A stretch of 64,000 nt of DNA from Leptidea sinapis (Eukaryota; Arthropoda; Insecta; Lepidoptera; Pieridae), in contig NC_066284.1 in NCBI RefSeq assembly GCF_905404315.1, forward strand, positions 10,745,001 through 10,809,000, read 5' to 3'. A model generated the notes under the pieces. The model did no database searches. It saw only the letters and a list, made by a program, of their open reading frames with translations, and was not told where the DNA came from. A program made the translations under genes and the position numbers. Numbering within the stretch: position 1 is the stretch's first letter; every line of letters begins with the position of its first letter. This document shows, one piece after another, positions 22,640 to 33,804 of this stretch.

Positions 22640-22775
22640 AAATTTATGCGGGACTCGAACACGTGACCTCAATTGTTTAGTTTTAAAAGAGCGACATCTC
22701 AAATCAATTTCCTAATATGGAATTATTGGGGTTGAGCAGGTTATCAACTGTAAAGTAGATCCTGTAGATTTACGT
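22640..22775. repeat. SINE-related fragments
   Basis: TATGCGGGACTCGAACACGT is an inverted B-box end. Next, AGAGCGACATCTCAAATCAA through CAGGTTATCAACTG and GATCCTGTAGAT is repeated in the same direction at about 22938-23012. Confidence 0.5.
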
Positions 22776-22811
22776 AAATATTTTTTTTACCACAGATTAG
22801 CTCTCACACGG

Positions 22812-23040
22812 AACGCGAGATATCGCGGGTTCGAGTCCCGCATCGTTCATAAATTTTGTTTACAAATTCAATTGGTGTAATTAATCCCAGAAGTGAGGGT
22901 ATCACTTTTAAAAATAACAATTTGCTTAGATTTGAAAGAGCGACACTTCAAGTCAATTTCCTCATACGCAAATATTGCGGTAGCGCAGGTTATCAACTGT
23001 TAAGGAGATCCTATAGATGGAGCCACAACCTGAGATTTGA
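22812..23040 (+). repeat. SINE, 5' part missing
   Basis: ATCGCGGGTTCGAGTCCCGC ATCGTTC (3' half of the tRNA-like head) leads into the body TTCATAAATTTTGTTTACAA and TTAATCCCAGAAGTGA, shared with 20700-20772. It continues into the segment duplicated at 22680-22775 and meets a LINE C copy at about 23040. Confidence 0.55.
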
Positions 23041-23046
23041 GACCTT

Positions 23047-23270
23047 AGAAGAACGGGCGCAACAAACTCAGCGGCCTTTTTTTTCATCGAAATAAAATGT
23101 TTCCAAAGTAATATTGTACAATTAAACTTATTATTTAATATCCTGAGGGCGGTCACTCCATTCCCAATCTGTGGTATCATTAAGAGAGTCGTTCATGTGA
23201 TAGTAACCTTCACCACACAAACGTTTTTAAACAATTCTTTTGAATAACGTAATAATTTTGTTTTGAACAT
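23047..23270 (-). mobile_element. LINE family C 3' end
   Basis: Inverted copy: UTR motif GGGCGCAACAAACTCAGCGG, then the coding end through ATGTTCAAAACAAAATTATTA. Truncated at the 5' side. Confidence 0.8.
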
Positions 23271-23284
23271 ATAAACACAATAAT

Positions 23285-23375
23285 GTTTACACATTACTAC
23301 TTCACGGCAGAAATAGGCGCTGTTGTGGTACCCATGATATATCCGGCATCCTGTGCAAAGGATCCTCCCACTGGT
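23285..23375 (-). repeat. Dispersed repeat A, partial
   Basis: Only the first 90 bp of the element remain (GTGAAGTAGTAATG back to CCAGTGGGAGGATCC on the minus strand). Confidence 0.7.
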
Positions 23376-23379
23376 AAAG

Positions 23380-24210
23380 TTTTTACAAGTGTCTTGAATG
23401 TTTTGACAGCCTATTCTGTTATGATCGTGGAAAATTAATATACAATTCCTATATTTATTAAAGTTTTACCAAGATTGCTCTAACTGAACCATTGCTTGTA
23501 ACTGTTTAAAATAACTTTATTCGTCATTTAATTCTAGCAAAAAGGTATCGTAAACTGGAGCCACGTGCCAAAGTAATAAGCAACTTATTTATATATGCAG
23601 TAGATTTATTATACATATTTACGAGGTATTACAAATAGTTATTGAGCTAATCAGAGCCGCACGAGCTAACGGCATTTAATTAATACATAATGATATATTA
23701 TGTGAGATAGAATTCAATTTATTTTATAAATAGAAATATAATTATTGTTATGTATGTACATTTATGAAGTAATTACTTGTATATTGTTTGTTTTATAGGG
23801 CCAATTGTAACTAATTGTAGTAAGTTTTATGAAATATATAATGTTTTAAGGGTATATGTTTATAAAAACATTTTTAATAAGAGTCCAGTCGATGCTTTGA
23901 AGGGAAATTAAATGAAATTTATTTATTAGCTTTTCTATAAATTAATATAAGTAGCAGTTTTAAACAAAATATATTATACTGTAGTATACAATGCGTTGGA
24001 TGGATATTGTATTTTTTAACCGACTTCAAATAAGGCGGAGGTTCTAAATTCGTCGTTTTTTTTTTTAGTATTTACACATATTTAGACAAATTGTTAGTTA
24101 GTGTACTTCAAATATACTAAAAATCAGACAAAAAACAATTAACAAAAAAACAATCACCTTCAAAAATACTATTCCGAAATAATAGATATAATTTGCACTA
24201 AGAGGTATAA
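23380..24210. other. Non-coding stretch with LINE E trace and motif repeat
   Basis: TGTAACTAATTGTAGTAAGTTTTATG at about 23806-23830 and TTTTAAGGGTATATG resemble the coding part of LINE E. AACCGACTTCAAATAAGGCG with GGTTCTAAATTCGTCG at 24020-24060 is the motif repeat of 1828 and 10100. Confidence 0.4.
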
Positions 24211-24214
24211 AAAT

Positions 24215-24400
24215 AATTGCATATTTTTATACAATCTAAATTATTAATCTTATTCTAGTTACGATTATTGTAATTTTTGGAGTCGGTGTCATCCAACATA
24301 GGTTGGTTACTACATACATAGTTATAGGTGAGATGTGCTTGAGTCGTGAGGAGGCGAGAGGCGAGAGCGGGTTGCGACCGAAGGACACCGATTTTTTCAA
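24215..24400 (+). repeat. Dispersed repeat with a GAGGCGAGAGGCGAG core, second copy
   Basis: GTCGGTGTC at about 24280 and GACACCGAT at about 24384 are inverted, and frame GAGATGTGCTTGAGTCGTGA GGAGGCGAGAGGCGAG. The CTAGTTACGATTATTG flank is the inverse of that at 10572-10590. Confidence 0.5.
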
Positions 24401-24404
24401 TATT

Positions 24405-25320
24405 TTTTCAAATCACATGTTGTAACTAATAAATCATAAATTGACCACGGAAGTCGGAATATTCAGTATAAATCTTAACATTCAGTTAATTTTATTTCAA
24501 AAAATGCAGAAAATAAAATAAGATCGGGTGTTTTAAGTCATCAAGCATTTTTAATTATTTTAAGATTTAAATACGACTCGTACGCCCTGGTCATCTGCTC
24601 TCAAACTATGAGTAAGGTCAATGGCGTGTGTTAACTCCTTAAGGTAGTTGCAAAGCACAATTCACCAGTAAATCAGCACATTAGCCATCCGTTCTGTCAC
24701 TATTTAGGGACTTCATTTATAACATTTTAGATAAATTTTTAATCATTAAATATTTCACTATTTTATTAAATTTTTATGAAGGAACATTGCCGGTCTTTTG
24801 GAAAGGTGTAAGCGTGTGTTTTAATTAAATACAAATATCACCTTAGAGGAATTGTTGAAATTGTTGCTTTTCCGAAAAACCTAACGGGATTTTTCCTCGA
24901 ACCGCATAAATTGAAAAAATTATTTGATTTCCCCTTTTGTGTATCTGTTTGGATTCACTGTACATTGAGATTGTTCACGTTGTTTTAATATTTTGGAAAT
25001 TTATTGAATTAGACGTTATTTTCTGGAAAATTGTTAATTATCTAAATGTAATAAGTTATTTTAAGTTTTAATTAAAACTTTTTACTTTTTAACACTTAGT
25101 TTCTTGTGTCTTGCATAATTCTTGCCCTTAAACAGTTTGAATTACGTAAACCATAATAGAAAAGTAACACGTTGGCGATATTTTAAGTATCTATTTATAC
25201 TAAAATATTAATTGACTTAGGTAAAGTATGTATGTATGAATCAATGATTTTTGAAAGGGCGTTAGTCAAATTGGCAAATAAGCATATTTTGATGATTTAT
25301 GAGCTGATGTATCGAAATTT
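24405..25320. other. AT-rich non-coding stretch
   Basis: Nothing recognisable. Confidence 0.35.
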
Positions 25321-25323
25321 AAT

Positions 25324-25640
25324 CGTCATCGTCATCACCATTTCAGCCGAAAGACGTCTTCTGCTGGACAAAGGCCTCCCCCAAAGATCGCTATGACGAT
25401 CGGTCCTGCGCTGCCCTCATCCAACCTACTGCGGCGGTCCATCTTGTAGCGGGCCTACCAACACTACGTCTTCCGGTATGTAGCCGCCATTCGAGGACTT
25501 TTCTACCCCAAACAGCCATCTGTCCGTCGACCTATGTACCCTGCCCACTACCAGATCAGTTTCGCAACCATGTCGCCTATGTCGGTGACTGTAGTTCTAT
25601 TCGGATCTTGTAATTTCTGATTCGAACTCGCAGAGAAACT
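25324..25640 (+). repeat. Dispersed CATTTCAGCC repeat
   Basis: Contains CATCACCATTTCAGCCGAAA, CTGCTGGACAAAGGCCTCCC and CAAAGATCGCTATGACGATC. This is the well-known lepidopteran repeat related to LINE 3' regions that begins CATCATTTCAGCC and GCTGAACATAGGCCTCCC. The GC content is above its surroundings. There is no intact frame. Confidence 0.6.
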
Positions 25641-25649
25641 CCGAGCTGT

Positions 25650-26180
25650 CCATTGCCCTCTGAGTGACCATGAGCTTAATCATAAGGCCCATAGTTAACG
25701 ACAGCTTTAAATTTAATAAATACACCCAATGATATAAGAATAAAAAGAAGTACTTATATTATTATAATTATTGTACTCTACGTATCGCCAAACGATTGAA
25801 CCCCGTTCAGACACGCTAGAGACGAAACGAGGTGAATTTACATGATTTTTTCTAAGTAAATTTTACTTTCTTGATACCTGACCTTTTGTTCTCCATAAAA
25901 TACTATCACAATTATATTTCCTCAGTAAGGCGAACTCAAATACCTTCCGCCAACTTTAGTTATGTTAGCAATTATGAAATATTTGATAAATCATATTTGG
26001 TTTTAATACCAACTTGAGCTTCCATAGTTTTTCCATTCCATATTTGTGTATTATTGTGTACAGATAGGTATGTATAAACTATTTGTGTCGTTAATTGAAT
26101 TATAGAAAATATTTTACAAAAAGAATTTTTATGAGTGTTAATAAAAGTCATTAGTGTATATAAATAGTCTAGAAAAGTAC
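25650..26180. other. AT-rich non-coding stretch
   Basis: Nothing recognisable. Confidence 0.35.
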
Positions 26181-26184
26181 CTTC

Positions 26185-26387
26185 ATACAATAAAAGGCAT
26201 AAAAGACATAAAAGGGATAAAAGGCATTTATTTTCTCAAAATTGATATTTTTGGAATAATTTTCGATGTCATTTAACACTTTTTTTTAATACTACCACCG
26301 TTTCGGAAACAAATGACGCTTAGAGAGAGAAGAAGCGGTACTCTCACAGCATTCTTTTTTGCGCACTTTTAAATAAAATATACAATA
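26185..26387 (-). mobile_element. LINE family E, 3' half (split by a Helitron)
   Basis: The left end is a tail of four near-identical 10-bp units, ATAAAAGGCA type (26189-26228). Then come the UTR blocks ACCGTTTCGGAAACAAATGA and CATTCTTTTTTGCGC. The copy stops at TATACAATA, where the Helitron starts, and resumes at 27099. Confidence 0.75.
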
Positions 26388-27098
26388 CTAGATGACTCGG
26401 CAGACTTCGTTCTGCCTCAATCGATAAATAAAAGACCTAAAATTTTGTATAAAATAAACAAATGGAGTCCTTTTTTAATTAAAACAAATAAAAAATGCTT
26501 GGTATTAATGAAATTTTATTATTATTCTCGATTAATTAAACATGATATTGCTCACTTACAAAACAGAGTTTTCCTGAAATACTGGCTATTTATAAGGTTT
26601 CAATTTTGATAGACACACACAGTTAAGACACAGTCTCTTAATCAATTCAAAGCTTTCTCATAAACTATTTTATTTGTTTTGTTTTGTGTTGAGGTTAGGT
26701 TCAGAAATTTTATTTTTGATAAAACTTAAGATTTATCAATCTACATAAAAAGAATCTGATAGATAGTTTAACAACTGTAGTTAATCTACCTGCTAGAGTT
26801 ACCTAAAATTAAGTTTATTTTATACCTCTTGAGAATGTTAGAAAGATATAAAAATTCTAATTAGTTATTCATTTTAAACTATTACTTTAATTTTATTCCT
26901 GAACGACAGGGAACACATAAGACAAAAATCAAAATCGTTGTTTTTATTTAATTCCGAGTATTTTCATATTTGTTCTCCTTTTAAACCTTCTCTGGACTTC
27001 CACAAATTATTCAAGACCTAAATTAGCCAAATCGGTCCAGCCGTTCTCGAGTTTTAGCGAGAGGAACGAACAGCAATTCATTTTTATATATATATAGA
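26388..27098 (-). mobile_element. Helitron-like element with defined ends
   Basis: On the minus strand it begins TCTATATATATATAAAAATG and ends with the hairpin GGCAGA-ACGAAG-TCTGCC, then GAGTCAT and CTAG. It is 711 bp and non-coding. The host flanks join to TACAATATTGTACTG, as in the uninterrupted LINE E at about 12938-12952. Insertion is therefore precisely between A and T with no target duplication: the Helitron signature (5' TC, 3' hairpin, CTRR, A|T). Confidence 0.88.
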
Positions 27099-27335
27099 TT
27101 GTACTGTCATTGTAATTGCTATAAAATAATCATAGTGTAGTCCCATTATGTCCTTGATTTACTACAGAGACATTTTTTATAAAACATTTAAATTTATTTA
27201 TAGATAATGCCTGAACATCGACTTGAATTTTCTTATAAAAGTGTATACATTTAGCCTTAAGGCTATTATGTATCGTATGAAGCCTATTAGAATTAGTTAC
27301 AAGCAATTCCTAATTTCTAGTGTATTATTAATGAA
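27099..27335 (-). mobile_element. LINE family E, 5' half of the split copy
   Basis: TTGTACTGTCATTGTAATTG through TTATAAAACATTTAAATTTA and TTACAAGCAATTCCTAATTT is the inverse of 12700-12940. Together with 26185-26387 it rebuilds one LINE E copy. Confidence 0.75.
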
Positions 27336-27519
27336 AATCACTATTTAGCGCAAAAAGGTGACGATTTTCAATTTAATTCAATCAAGTAATAAATATAATT
27401 CAACTTTATTACTCAATCAACGGAAATCGGTTAACTTTCCTGATAAGGCAATAAATCATGGGTCACTGTATCCTTTATACTTACATAAGAAGTAATTTTA
27501 CTATTGCAATTAAAATATT

Positions 27520-27850
27520 ATGTTTTTTTTATGGAATAGGAGGACAAACGAGCGTAGGGTCACCTGGTGTTAAGTGATCACCGCCGCCCACAATCTCTTG
27601 CCACACCAGAGGAATCACAGGAACGTTGCCGGCCTTTAAGGAAGGTGTACGCGGTATTTTTAAAAGTACCCATGTCGTATCGTCGCGGAAACACCGCATA
27701 AGGGAGCTCAATCCACAGCTTTCTAGTAAGTGGAAGAAAGCTCCTTGAAAACCGCACTGTGGAGGACCGCCACACATCCAGATGGTGGGGATGATATCCT
27801 AACTCGTGGGGTGTCGTGGTGGAATTCGGCGGCAGGAATCAGGTTATTAG
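27520..27850 (-). mobile_element. LINE family B 3' end
   Basis: On the minus strand it encodes LIPAAEFHHDTPRVRIS in one frame. The following frames hold FLPLTRKLW, YDMGTFKNTAYTFLKGRQRS and CDSSGVARDCGRR. The 3' tail is GTTTGTCCTCCTATTCCATAAAAAAAA. Confidence 0.82.
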
Positions 27851-27854
27851 GCTG

Positions 27855-28390
27855 ACCGCGTATGCAATGAATATTTAAAGGCATAAACATAAAGCCAGGT
27901 TTATCCAAATGTAATGTGGTTTTCTTGCGTGATAAATATGTCTATGTTAGTCTTTCACGAATTTGACGCGTATTTTGATTCTAAACGAGGCATCCAGGAG
28001 ATGTTGACTCCCGATTCTGAAACGAGACTTACCTTTGGAATGTTTGAAACACACATAGAATAAAATGATTGAAAAAAAAAGCTCGAAAATGCGATGGGAA
28101 TGATAAAGAAAAGGCAAAGCTTCGCTCCTGATTTGAGTTGAGGTTTGAATCTGGAAAATTGGTAAGTGATTTTCAAGTGACAGTACAAGTTTAAAGGCGA
28201 GCGAAACAACAGAAAATTTTAGGGTCTTCTTTTTATGAAAGTCAAACGCAAAGAGGATGTAAATACTACTTAATAAGAGGCGCGACAGCCTAAGTAAAAA
28301 TTTAAATTTATTTTAGTATGAAATGTAGTAAGTATGTTTTAGTATGTAATGTGCAGTAATTTGGTATAAGAATGATAAAGTAATTAAAAT
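27855..28390. other. Non-coding stretch
   Basis: No repeat recognised. An 84-codon minus-strand frame (28209-27955) is interrupted by a perfect-looking AAAG|GTAAGT donor at about 28034, but I found no acceptor to make an exon of it. Confidence 0.3.
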
Positions 28391-28394
28391 ATAA

Positions 28395-28565
28395 AGGGAT
28401 GAAGTATAATCCGGATAAGTTTGAAGACGAACAGTTGCTTAAAACGTAGTGGATTTCGGCTATCTCCGTTTATTACGAGCTTATAGCTGTCATCTGTCAA
28501 TCTATCAATGACTGCACGTTTCAAACAATCGCTTTTTCCTTAGAGCGTTTCGCTAGGCTGGTCGA
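28395..28565 (+). repeat. Dispersed repeat G, second copy
   Basis: TAGTGGATTTCGGCTATCTC, CTGTCAATCTATCAATGACT and GAGCGTTTCGCTAGGCTG match 4400-4600 in reverse complement. Confidence 0.6.
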
Positions 28566-28577
28566 AGTAGTGTATTG

Positions 28578-28715
28578 GTCACCTGATGTGATGGGATCAC
28601 CGCCGCCCACATTACCCTGCAACACCAGTGGAATCACAGCAGCGTTTCCTGGCTATTAGGATGTTGCAAGCGCTTTTTTTAAGGTTTCCATGTCGTATTG
28701 TCCTGGAGTGTTCTC
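28578..28715 (-). mobile_element. LINE family B fragment
   Basis: GGTCACCTGATGTGATGGGATCACC through ATGTCGTATTGTCCTGGAGTGTT matches the last 130 bp of family B in inverted orientation. Confidence 0.7.
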
Positions 28716-28864
28716 AGCACTGGGCGGGCGCTCCCCAGTACCAGCTTCTTTCATTGGACCGCATACAACGAAGAGCGGCTTGAATCATCTACGATCAAGT
28801 TGTGTTTTTCTACACAACTGTGGGTTCTCTCTGCATCTTCTAATGCATTTATCGCAGGGAGTCC

Positions 28865-29165
28865 TCAGAGGAGTTATTCGTGTTGATACCAGCAGCCGAA
28901 TTCCATCGGACACTACATCAAAATACTGAATACCACCCGCATCATTCTAGTAATGCTAAATCTAGCATTCTACAGCCACGCGTGAGAAAAATTTCTTGCC
29001 TCGCACAGCCACTTTGTGGATTCAATTACCGACTGCTGTATTCCCCAACCGATACGACTGAGCACTTTCAAGAATAGGAAAGGTCAGACTCCCTACGAAA
29101 AAGCAGGCAACGCATCTTTTGACCCCTTGACACTGATGTTGCGGATATCCATGGGCATGGCATGG
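28865..29165 (+). mobile_element. LINE remnant of another B-like family
   Basis: Plus-strand frames give LIPAAEFHRTLHQNTEYHPH and then, past broken frames, LYSPTDTTEHFQE and PYEKAG. This is the order of a LINE RT C-terminus (LIPAAEFH..TTR..HPH, then W..LP..VFP..Y...FK). It differs from family B at most positions. It meets LINE C at about 29168. Confidence 0.5.
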
Positions 29166-29168
29166 GCA

Positions 29169-29615
29169 TATATTCTTGATAATGTAATGTATGTTCATAA
29201 GCACATAAGTGAATTTGCTAGAAACTGTCATAACCATAATGTAAACACAGGAACAGACATAAACTTATAATTACTACTATTCGGCTAAGTCGATTTAGTA
29301 AGTCTTGTATGGAGCAATGTATATGCTTTTACAACAAGATCCCAGAAAATGTTCAAAACAAAAGTATTACGTTATTCAAAAGAATTGTTAAAGAACGTTT
29401 GTGTGGTAAAGGTTACTATAACATAAATGACCTTCTTAATCTTACCACAGATTGGGAATGGAGCGACCACACTCAGGGTATTAAATAATAAGTTTAATTG
29501 TACAATATTACTTTGTTAACATTTTTTTTTTATTCATTTTGGAATGGGTGGTAGTTTTTTTGGCTTTCAATAAGTGATGTCACATCGCATTTTGAATAAA
29601 AATATTTGAATTTGC
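29169..29615 (+). mobile_element. LINE family C 3' end
   Basis: ATATTCTTGATAATGTAATG through CATAAGTGAATTTGCTAGAA shows the segment missing from the 4880 copy. The coding end and a UTR with an internal deletion at about 29520 follow. The tail is AATATTTGAATTTG. Confidence 0.82.
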
Positions 29616-29619
29616 AGTT

Positions 29620-30290
29620 ACCTCACTACCTTCCATCACGTGAGCCTCTTGCCTGCTTGTCTCTCTTATATAAAAAAAACACCGCACAAGAAAGGTCGCT
29701 GGTAAATATATAAAACAATTAGGAGTAATTACGGTTATTCTTGAATACATTCCACAGCATATATTGTATCCATTCAAGTCTATTTAACAGTGCCCTTCCA
29801 TAGAATATAATTAATTTTAAAGAGACCCTTCAGATGCACGCGAAAACCATTAATATGTGTTAATGTAATTCTATACGTTTGATAAAGCGATGTGTCACAA
29901 GAGACTGCGAAGATACTTTTTGAATTCTTATTTGTAACAGTATTAAGGTGTTATAAAAATATTATGAATATAAGAAGATATGTACTAAAATAATCGTTAC
30001 ATAAAAAGTTCTTTATAGAAGCCAGCCTTTAGGCTTGGAACCCCGTTAATTCTGTAGCCGGACGAACAGAAAAATAAAATAAGTCAGGAATAGGCATAAT
30101 GATGACATTAAAGAATCAACATATTAATTGTTTAAAGATAAAATATATATTTATTAATGATTCTCAAAAATCACACAGTTTGAGACTCATAATAAGAATA
30201 TATTCAATAAGACACGATAAACAGCCAGGTTAACTGAAAAATCAACTAGAGTGAATGACTTCACAGCTCAATAAACACCACCGCGTTGCT
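29620..30290. other. AT-rich non-coding stretch
   Basis: Nothing recognisable. Confidence 0.35.
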
Positions 30291-30294
30291 AGAA

Positions 30295-30505
30295 GTTTTT
30301 TTTTTAATGATAATAAGGCACGAGACAAGCAGTGCCGCTCAGGATTCTCAAAAATCCCAAAAATTCTGAGCGGCACTTGCGCTCGTCACCTTGAGACATA
30401 AGATGTTAAGCCTCATTTGCCCAGTAATTTCACTAGCTACGGCGCCCTTGAGACCGAAACACAGTAATGCTTACACATTACTGCTTCACGGCAGAAATAG
30501 GCGAA
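30295..30505 (-). repeat. Dispersed repeat A, internally deleted
   Basis: The TTTTAATGATAATAAGGCAC end passes directly into GTGCCGCTCAGGATTCTC, so the GGACGTTCAGCTGATGG part is missing. The copy stops in AAATAGGCG before the terminal 60 bp. Confidence 0.75.
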
Positions 30506-30721
30506 TAAGAAGTCTCTGTGAAAGAAGGTACTTCTTGCAAGTAATCATTGATATCTGAGTGACGTAATGTTACCATTGATTTGCAGGCATTTCGGGTGGG
30601 TATAATTCAAGGTAGAATGATAAAAAGCAGAAATTGATAAAGATTTTTTTGTATATAGAAGAGGAATCCAAAGTCTGTCCTATGCCCTAAAATTACACAT
30701 TCTCTCTTATATTTTTTAAAA

Positions 30722-31195
30722 GATTTTTTATTTTATGGAATAGGAGGACAAACGAGGGTCACCTGTTGTTAAGTGATCACCGCCGCCCACAATCTCTTGC
30801 AACACCAGAGGAATCACAGGAGCGTTGCCGGCCTTTAAGGAAGGTGTACGCGCTTTTTTTGAAGGTACCCATGTCGTATCGTCCTGGAAACACCGGACAA
30901 GGACGTTCATTCCACAGCTTTATAGTACGTGGAAGAAAGCTCCTTAAAAACCGCACTGTGGAGGACCACCACACATCCAGATGGTGGAGATGATATCCTA
31001 ACTTGTGGCGTGTCGTGCGAAGGTGGAATTCGGCGGCAGGAATCAGGTTAAACAGCTCTTCGGAACACTCCCCGTAATAAATGCGGTAGGAGACACATAA
31101 TGAAGCGAAATCTCTACGCAACGCTAAGTGATCCAGATGTTCACAGAGCAGAACTCGAGCTGCTCTACGTTGCAATTCGAGCTGGTCCAAGTTAA
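30722..31195 (-). mobile_element. LINE family B 3' end with the longest open C-terminus
   Basis: The minus strand holds a 137-codon frame from 31190: MDQLELQRRAARVLLCEHLD, then ALRRDFASLCVSYRIYYGE, LIPAAEFHLRTTRHKLGYHL, FLPRTIKLWNERPCPVFPGR and YDMGTFKKSAYTFLKGRQRS. This is the C-terminal tail of a non-LTR RT ORF. There is no RT catalytic core, so it is a dead 5'-truncated copy, not a gene. Confidence 0.85.
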
Positions 31196-31199
31196 TAGA

Positions 31200-31780
31200 C
31201 TTTTTATGGGAGAGGACGATAGACGAGCGTACAGGGTCACCGCATATTATCTTGCAACACCAGAGAAAACACTAGAGCGTTTTCGGCCTTTTAGAAAGGT
31301 TTACGCACTTTTTTTGAAGGTACCCATGTCGTATCGTCCTGGAAACACCGCACGAGGAAACTCATTCCACAGTTTGGTTGTACGTGGATGAAAGTTTCTT
31401 GAAACTGCAATTTAGAGGAACCCGAGATATCCAGATGGTGGGGATGATAGCTACATTTATAGCGTGTCGAGCGAAGGTGAGATTTGGCGAGGAATCAGTT
31501 GAAAAAGCTCTTCGGAACACTCCTCGTGATTTTTATCTCCTTTGGCGATAGAAGACATATAATGAAGCGACGTCTCTACGCAATGCCAACAGATATGGCG
31601 TTCACAGGGTACTAGATCCTCGACAATTCGAGCAGCTCTAAGCGAATTTTTCGCGCTAATTCGGGGTGCAGCAGACTGTACAATACTCCATATAAGACCG
31701 AACGTGCGCTGTGTGTAGCGCTAGAATGTTGACCGGCTTGAGGTATTGACGTGCTCTATTTATGACACCCAGCTTCTTCG
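31200..31780 (-). mobile_element. LINE family B, second copy head to tail
   Basis: Same orientation as 30722-31195 and directly upstream of it. It ends in TATCGTCCTCTCCCATAAAAAG. It is more diverged (ATCCAGATGGTGGGGATGATA; GAGCGTTTTCGGCCTTTTAG). It extends to the AATGTTGACCGGCTTGAGGT segment. Confidence 0.75.
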
Positions 31781-31784
31781 AAGA

Positions 31785-33585
31785 CAATTTGGTTTCTTCC
31801 AGAAAACTGCAACTTGGTAGTCGCTCGAGATTTCGAGACCCATTTATCCAATACTACACGAGATATTAAGGGAAGTCTTGTTGAAGAGCTATGATACGAC
31901 AAATGGGGCTTTTTAGTGGTAAACGCGCAAACTTGAGTCTTCATCTAGGGGTTTAATTGGAAAAGGATCATTTTACCCCCTTATGCGACCTTCCCAAGAC
32001 ATGACTCCACACTTAATTATACCTTCTATGATATATTATTTTGGAGAGCAGAGAAGTAATACCGGATCAAAACTGTCTCCTTTTTCTTTGATCGGATGGA
32101 TAAGAGCTGAATTTTATGAATCCGGGACAATGCATTTTGAATATGTGTGCTCGAATAAACGCGTTAGCACCGTCGTCAAGTCAGGTGTATATCAATATTT
32201 TTGTTAAATTATTTATGTCTACGATTAACGGCTGTCGTCTGCGTAACTCGAACACACATCCTACGCCCAAAATCGAAGTTATGGGATAAATAATTATACG
32301 ATTTAATGACTAACTTCTACTAGCAAAAGTATTCAGAAATAAACTCTCTGAAATTCCTTAAAATTAAGTGAATAAAATAATAATCTCGTGATATTTTCGA
32401 CAATTAGTTTGATTGTCAATCCGCGCAGCTCCCCCTGGCGGGACCAAGGCGTAACCAAACGTTTATCTAACGTCTCTATTATACGCACCACGATGAGAAC
32501 TGCGTAAATGACTTCTAAATATATTGTAATATTGACATTTAGAAATATATGAATTTGTAATAATTGACGAATTCTCATTACAATATGGGTGGTACACAAC
32601 GATCGACTTAAAATATACTAACTAAAAAAATATATTAATACTTAATTTACTCATTCACGGCTCGGAATCAAATTATCGGCTTCGAACCGAGGACCCTTAG
32701 TTCAGATGTCATGGTTACTCACTACTGGTACAGTACTTCATTATTCAATTCATATTCTATTTTGATATTTGATAAGATAATATAACATTATTAACTTAAT
32801 AATTTTTTTGATGTTTGACAGAATGGGATAAAACATTTCGATAGCTAAATTAGGATTTACAATTATTGTTGTATGTTATGTTAAATGCTGTCTTTTCTCA
32901 TTACGTTCATTACTGAATTTAATAAAAATGCTTTAAATGCGTTATATATTTATAAACTAGTGACGAACCTCCTGCCTCTAAAAGAAATGTAAAAAAACAA
33001 ATTTGTTCAAAATAGCCGTGGTTGGCACGTTCTATTGAAGAAACCTCATACATAATATATATATATTAGGTGCAGCAGAAGAATAATGCGGTGAAAATTA
33101 AAGTTGTGCAAGAGAGAGACATACGTAGTAAATAATGATAATAATAACGTAGTAGGACTAATGCTAGAGCCCATTGACGTTATGACATTAACTAGAAAAA
33201 ATTGGGACAGTAAAAAAATAGAAAGATAAAGTTGATAGTTCTGAGGCGACAAAGATTAAAGTAAAATTTATGTTAATTATTGTATTTAAATTGAATATAA
33301 TTTTCACTTACGACGCTCTGCACCCAGCAACTATACCCCATGTGTACTGTGGTTGATTAATGACGTCACCGAACTGAGATGTCGTTAAGACGATCCCACG
33401 TCCAGGATCATTTCGTTTACTTTCATTTCTTTATTCCCTATTTTGTCAATTTCCCAGCTTCCATCATTCCAATTTTAAGAACTCGTGTACGTGACGATCA
33501 AAACAATAGAAATGGTGTGGTGGCATCATCAAAATTTATGATGTAGTTTCTAAGGATCGCGAACCTTATCCTAATACTATAAAGA
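31785..33585. other. Non-coding stretch
   Basis: No supported gene. At about 32677-32692 GGCTTCGAACCGAGGACCC resembles an inverted tRNA T arm, too little for a call. Confidence 0.3.
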
Positions 33586-33587
33586 AC

Positions 33588-33800
33588 CAGTGGGAGGCTC
33601 CTTTGCACAGGATGGCGGCTAGATTATGGGCAAATGAGACTTTTCAGTTTATGTCTCAAAGTGACAAGCACAATTGTAGTGCCGCTCAGAATTTTTGGAT
33701 TTTTCGAGAATCCTGAACGGCACTGCATTGTAATGGCAGGGCGAATCAATCACCATCCGCTGAACGTCCTGCTCGTCTCATCCCTTATTTTCATAAAAAA
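33588..33800 (+). repeat. Dispersed repeat A, internally deleted
   Basis: CCAGTGGGAGGCTCCTTTGC to GATTATGGG is joined straight to CAAATGAGAC, a loss of about 100 bp. The hairpin pair GTGCCGCTCAG/CTGAACGGCAC and the tail are kept. Confidence 0.8.
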
Positions 33801-33804
33801 TAGA

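Noticed and set aside
27955..28209. Possible exon with an AAAG|GTAAGT donor at about 28034 on the minus strand
   Set aside because: I found no acceptor or homologous peptide. An isolated donor match is expected by chance.
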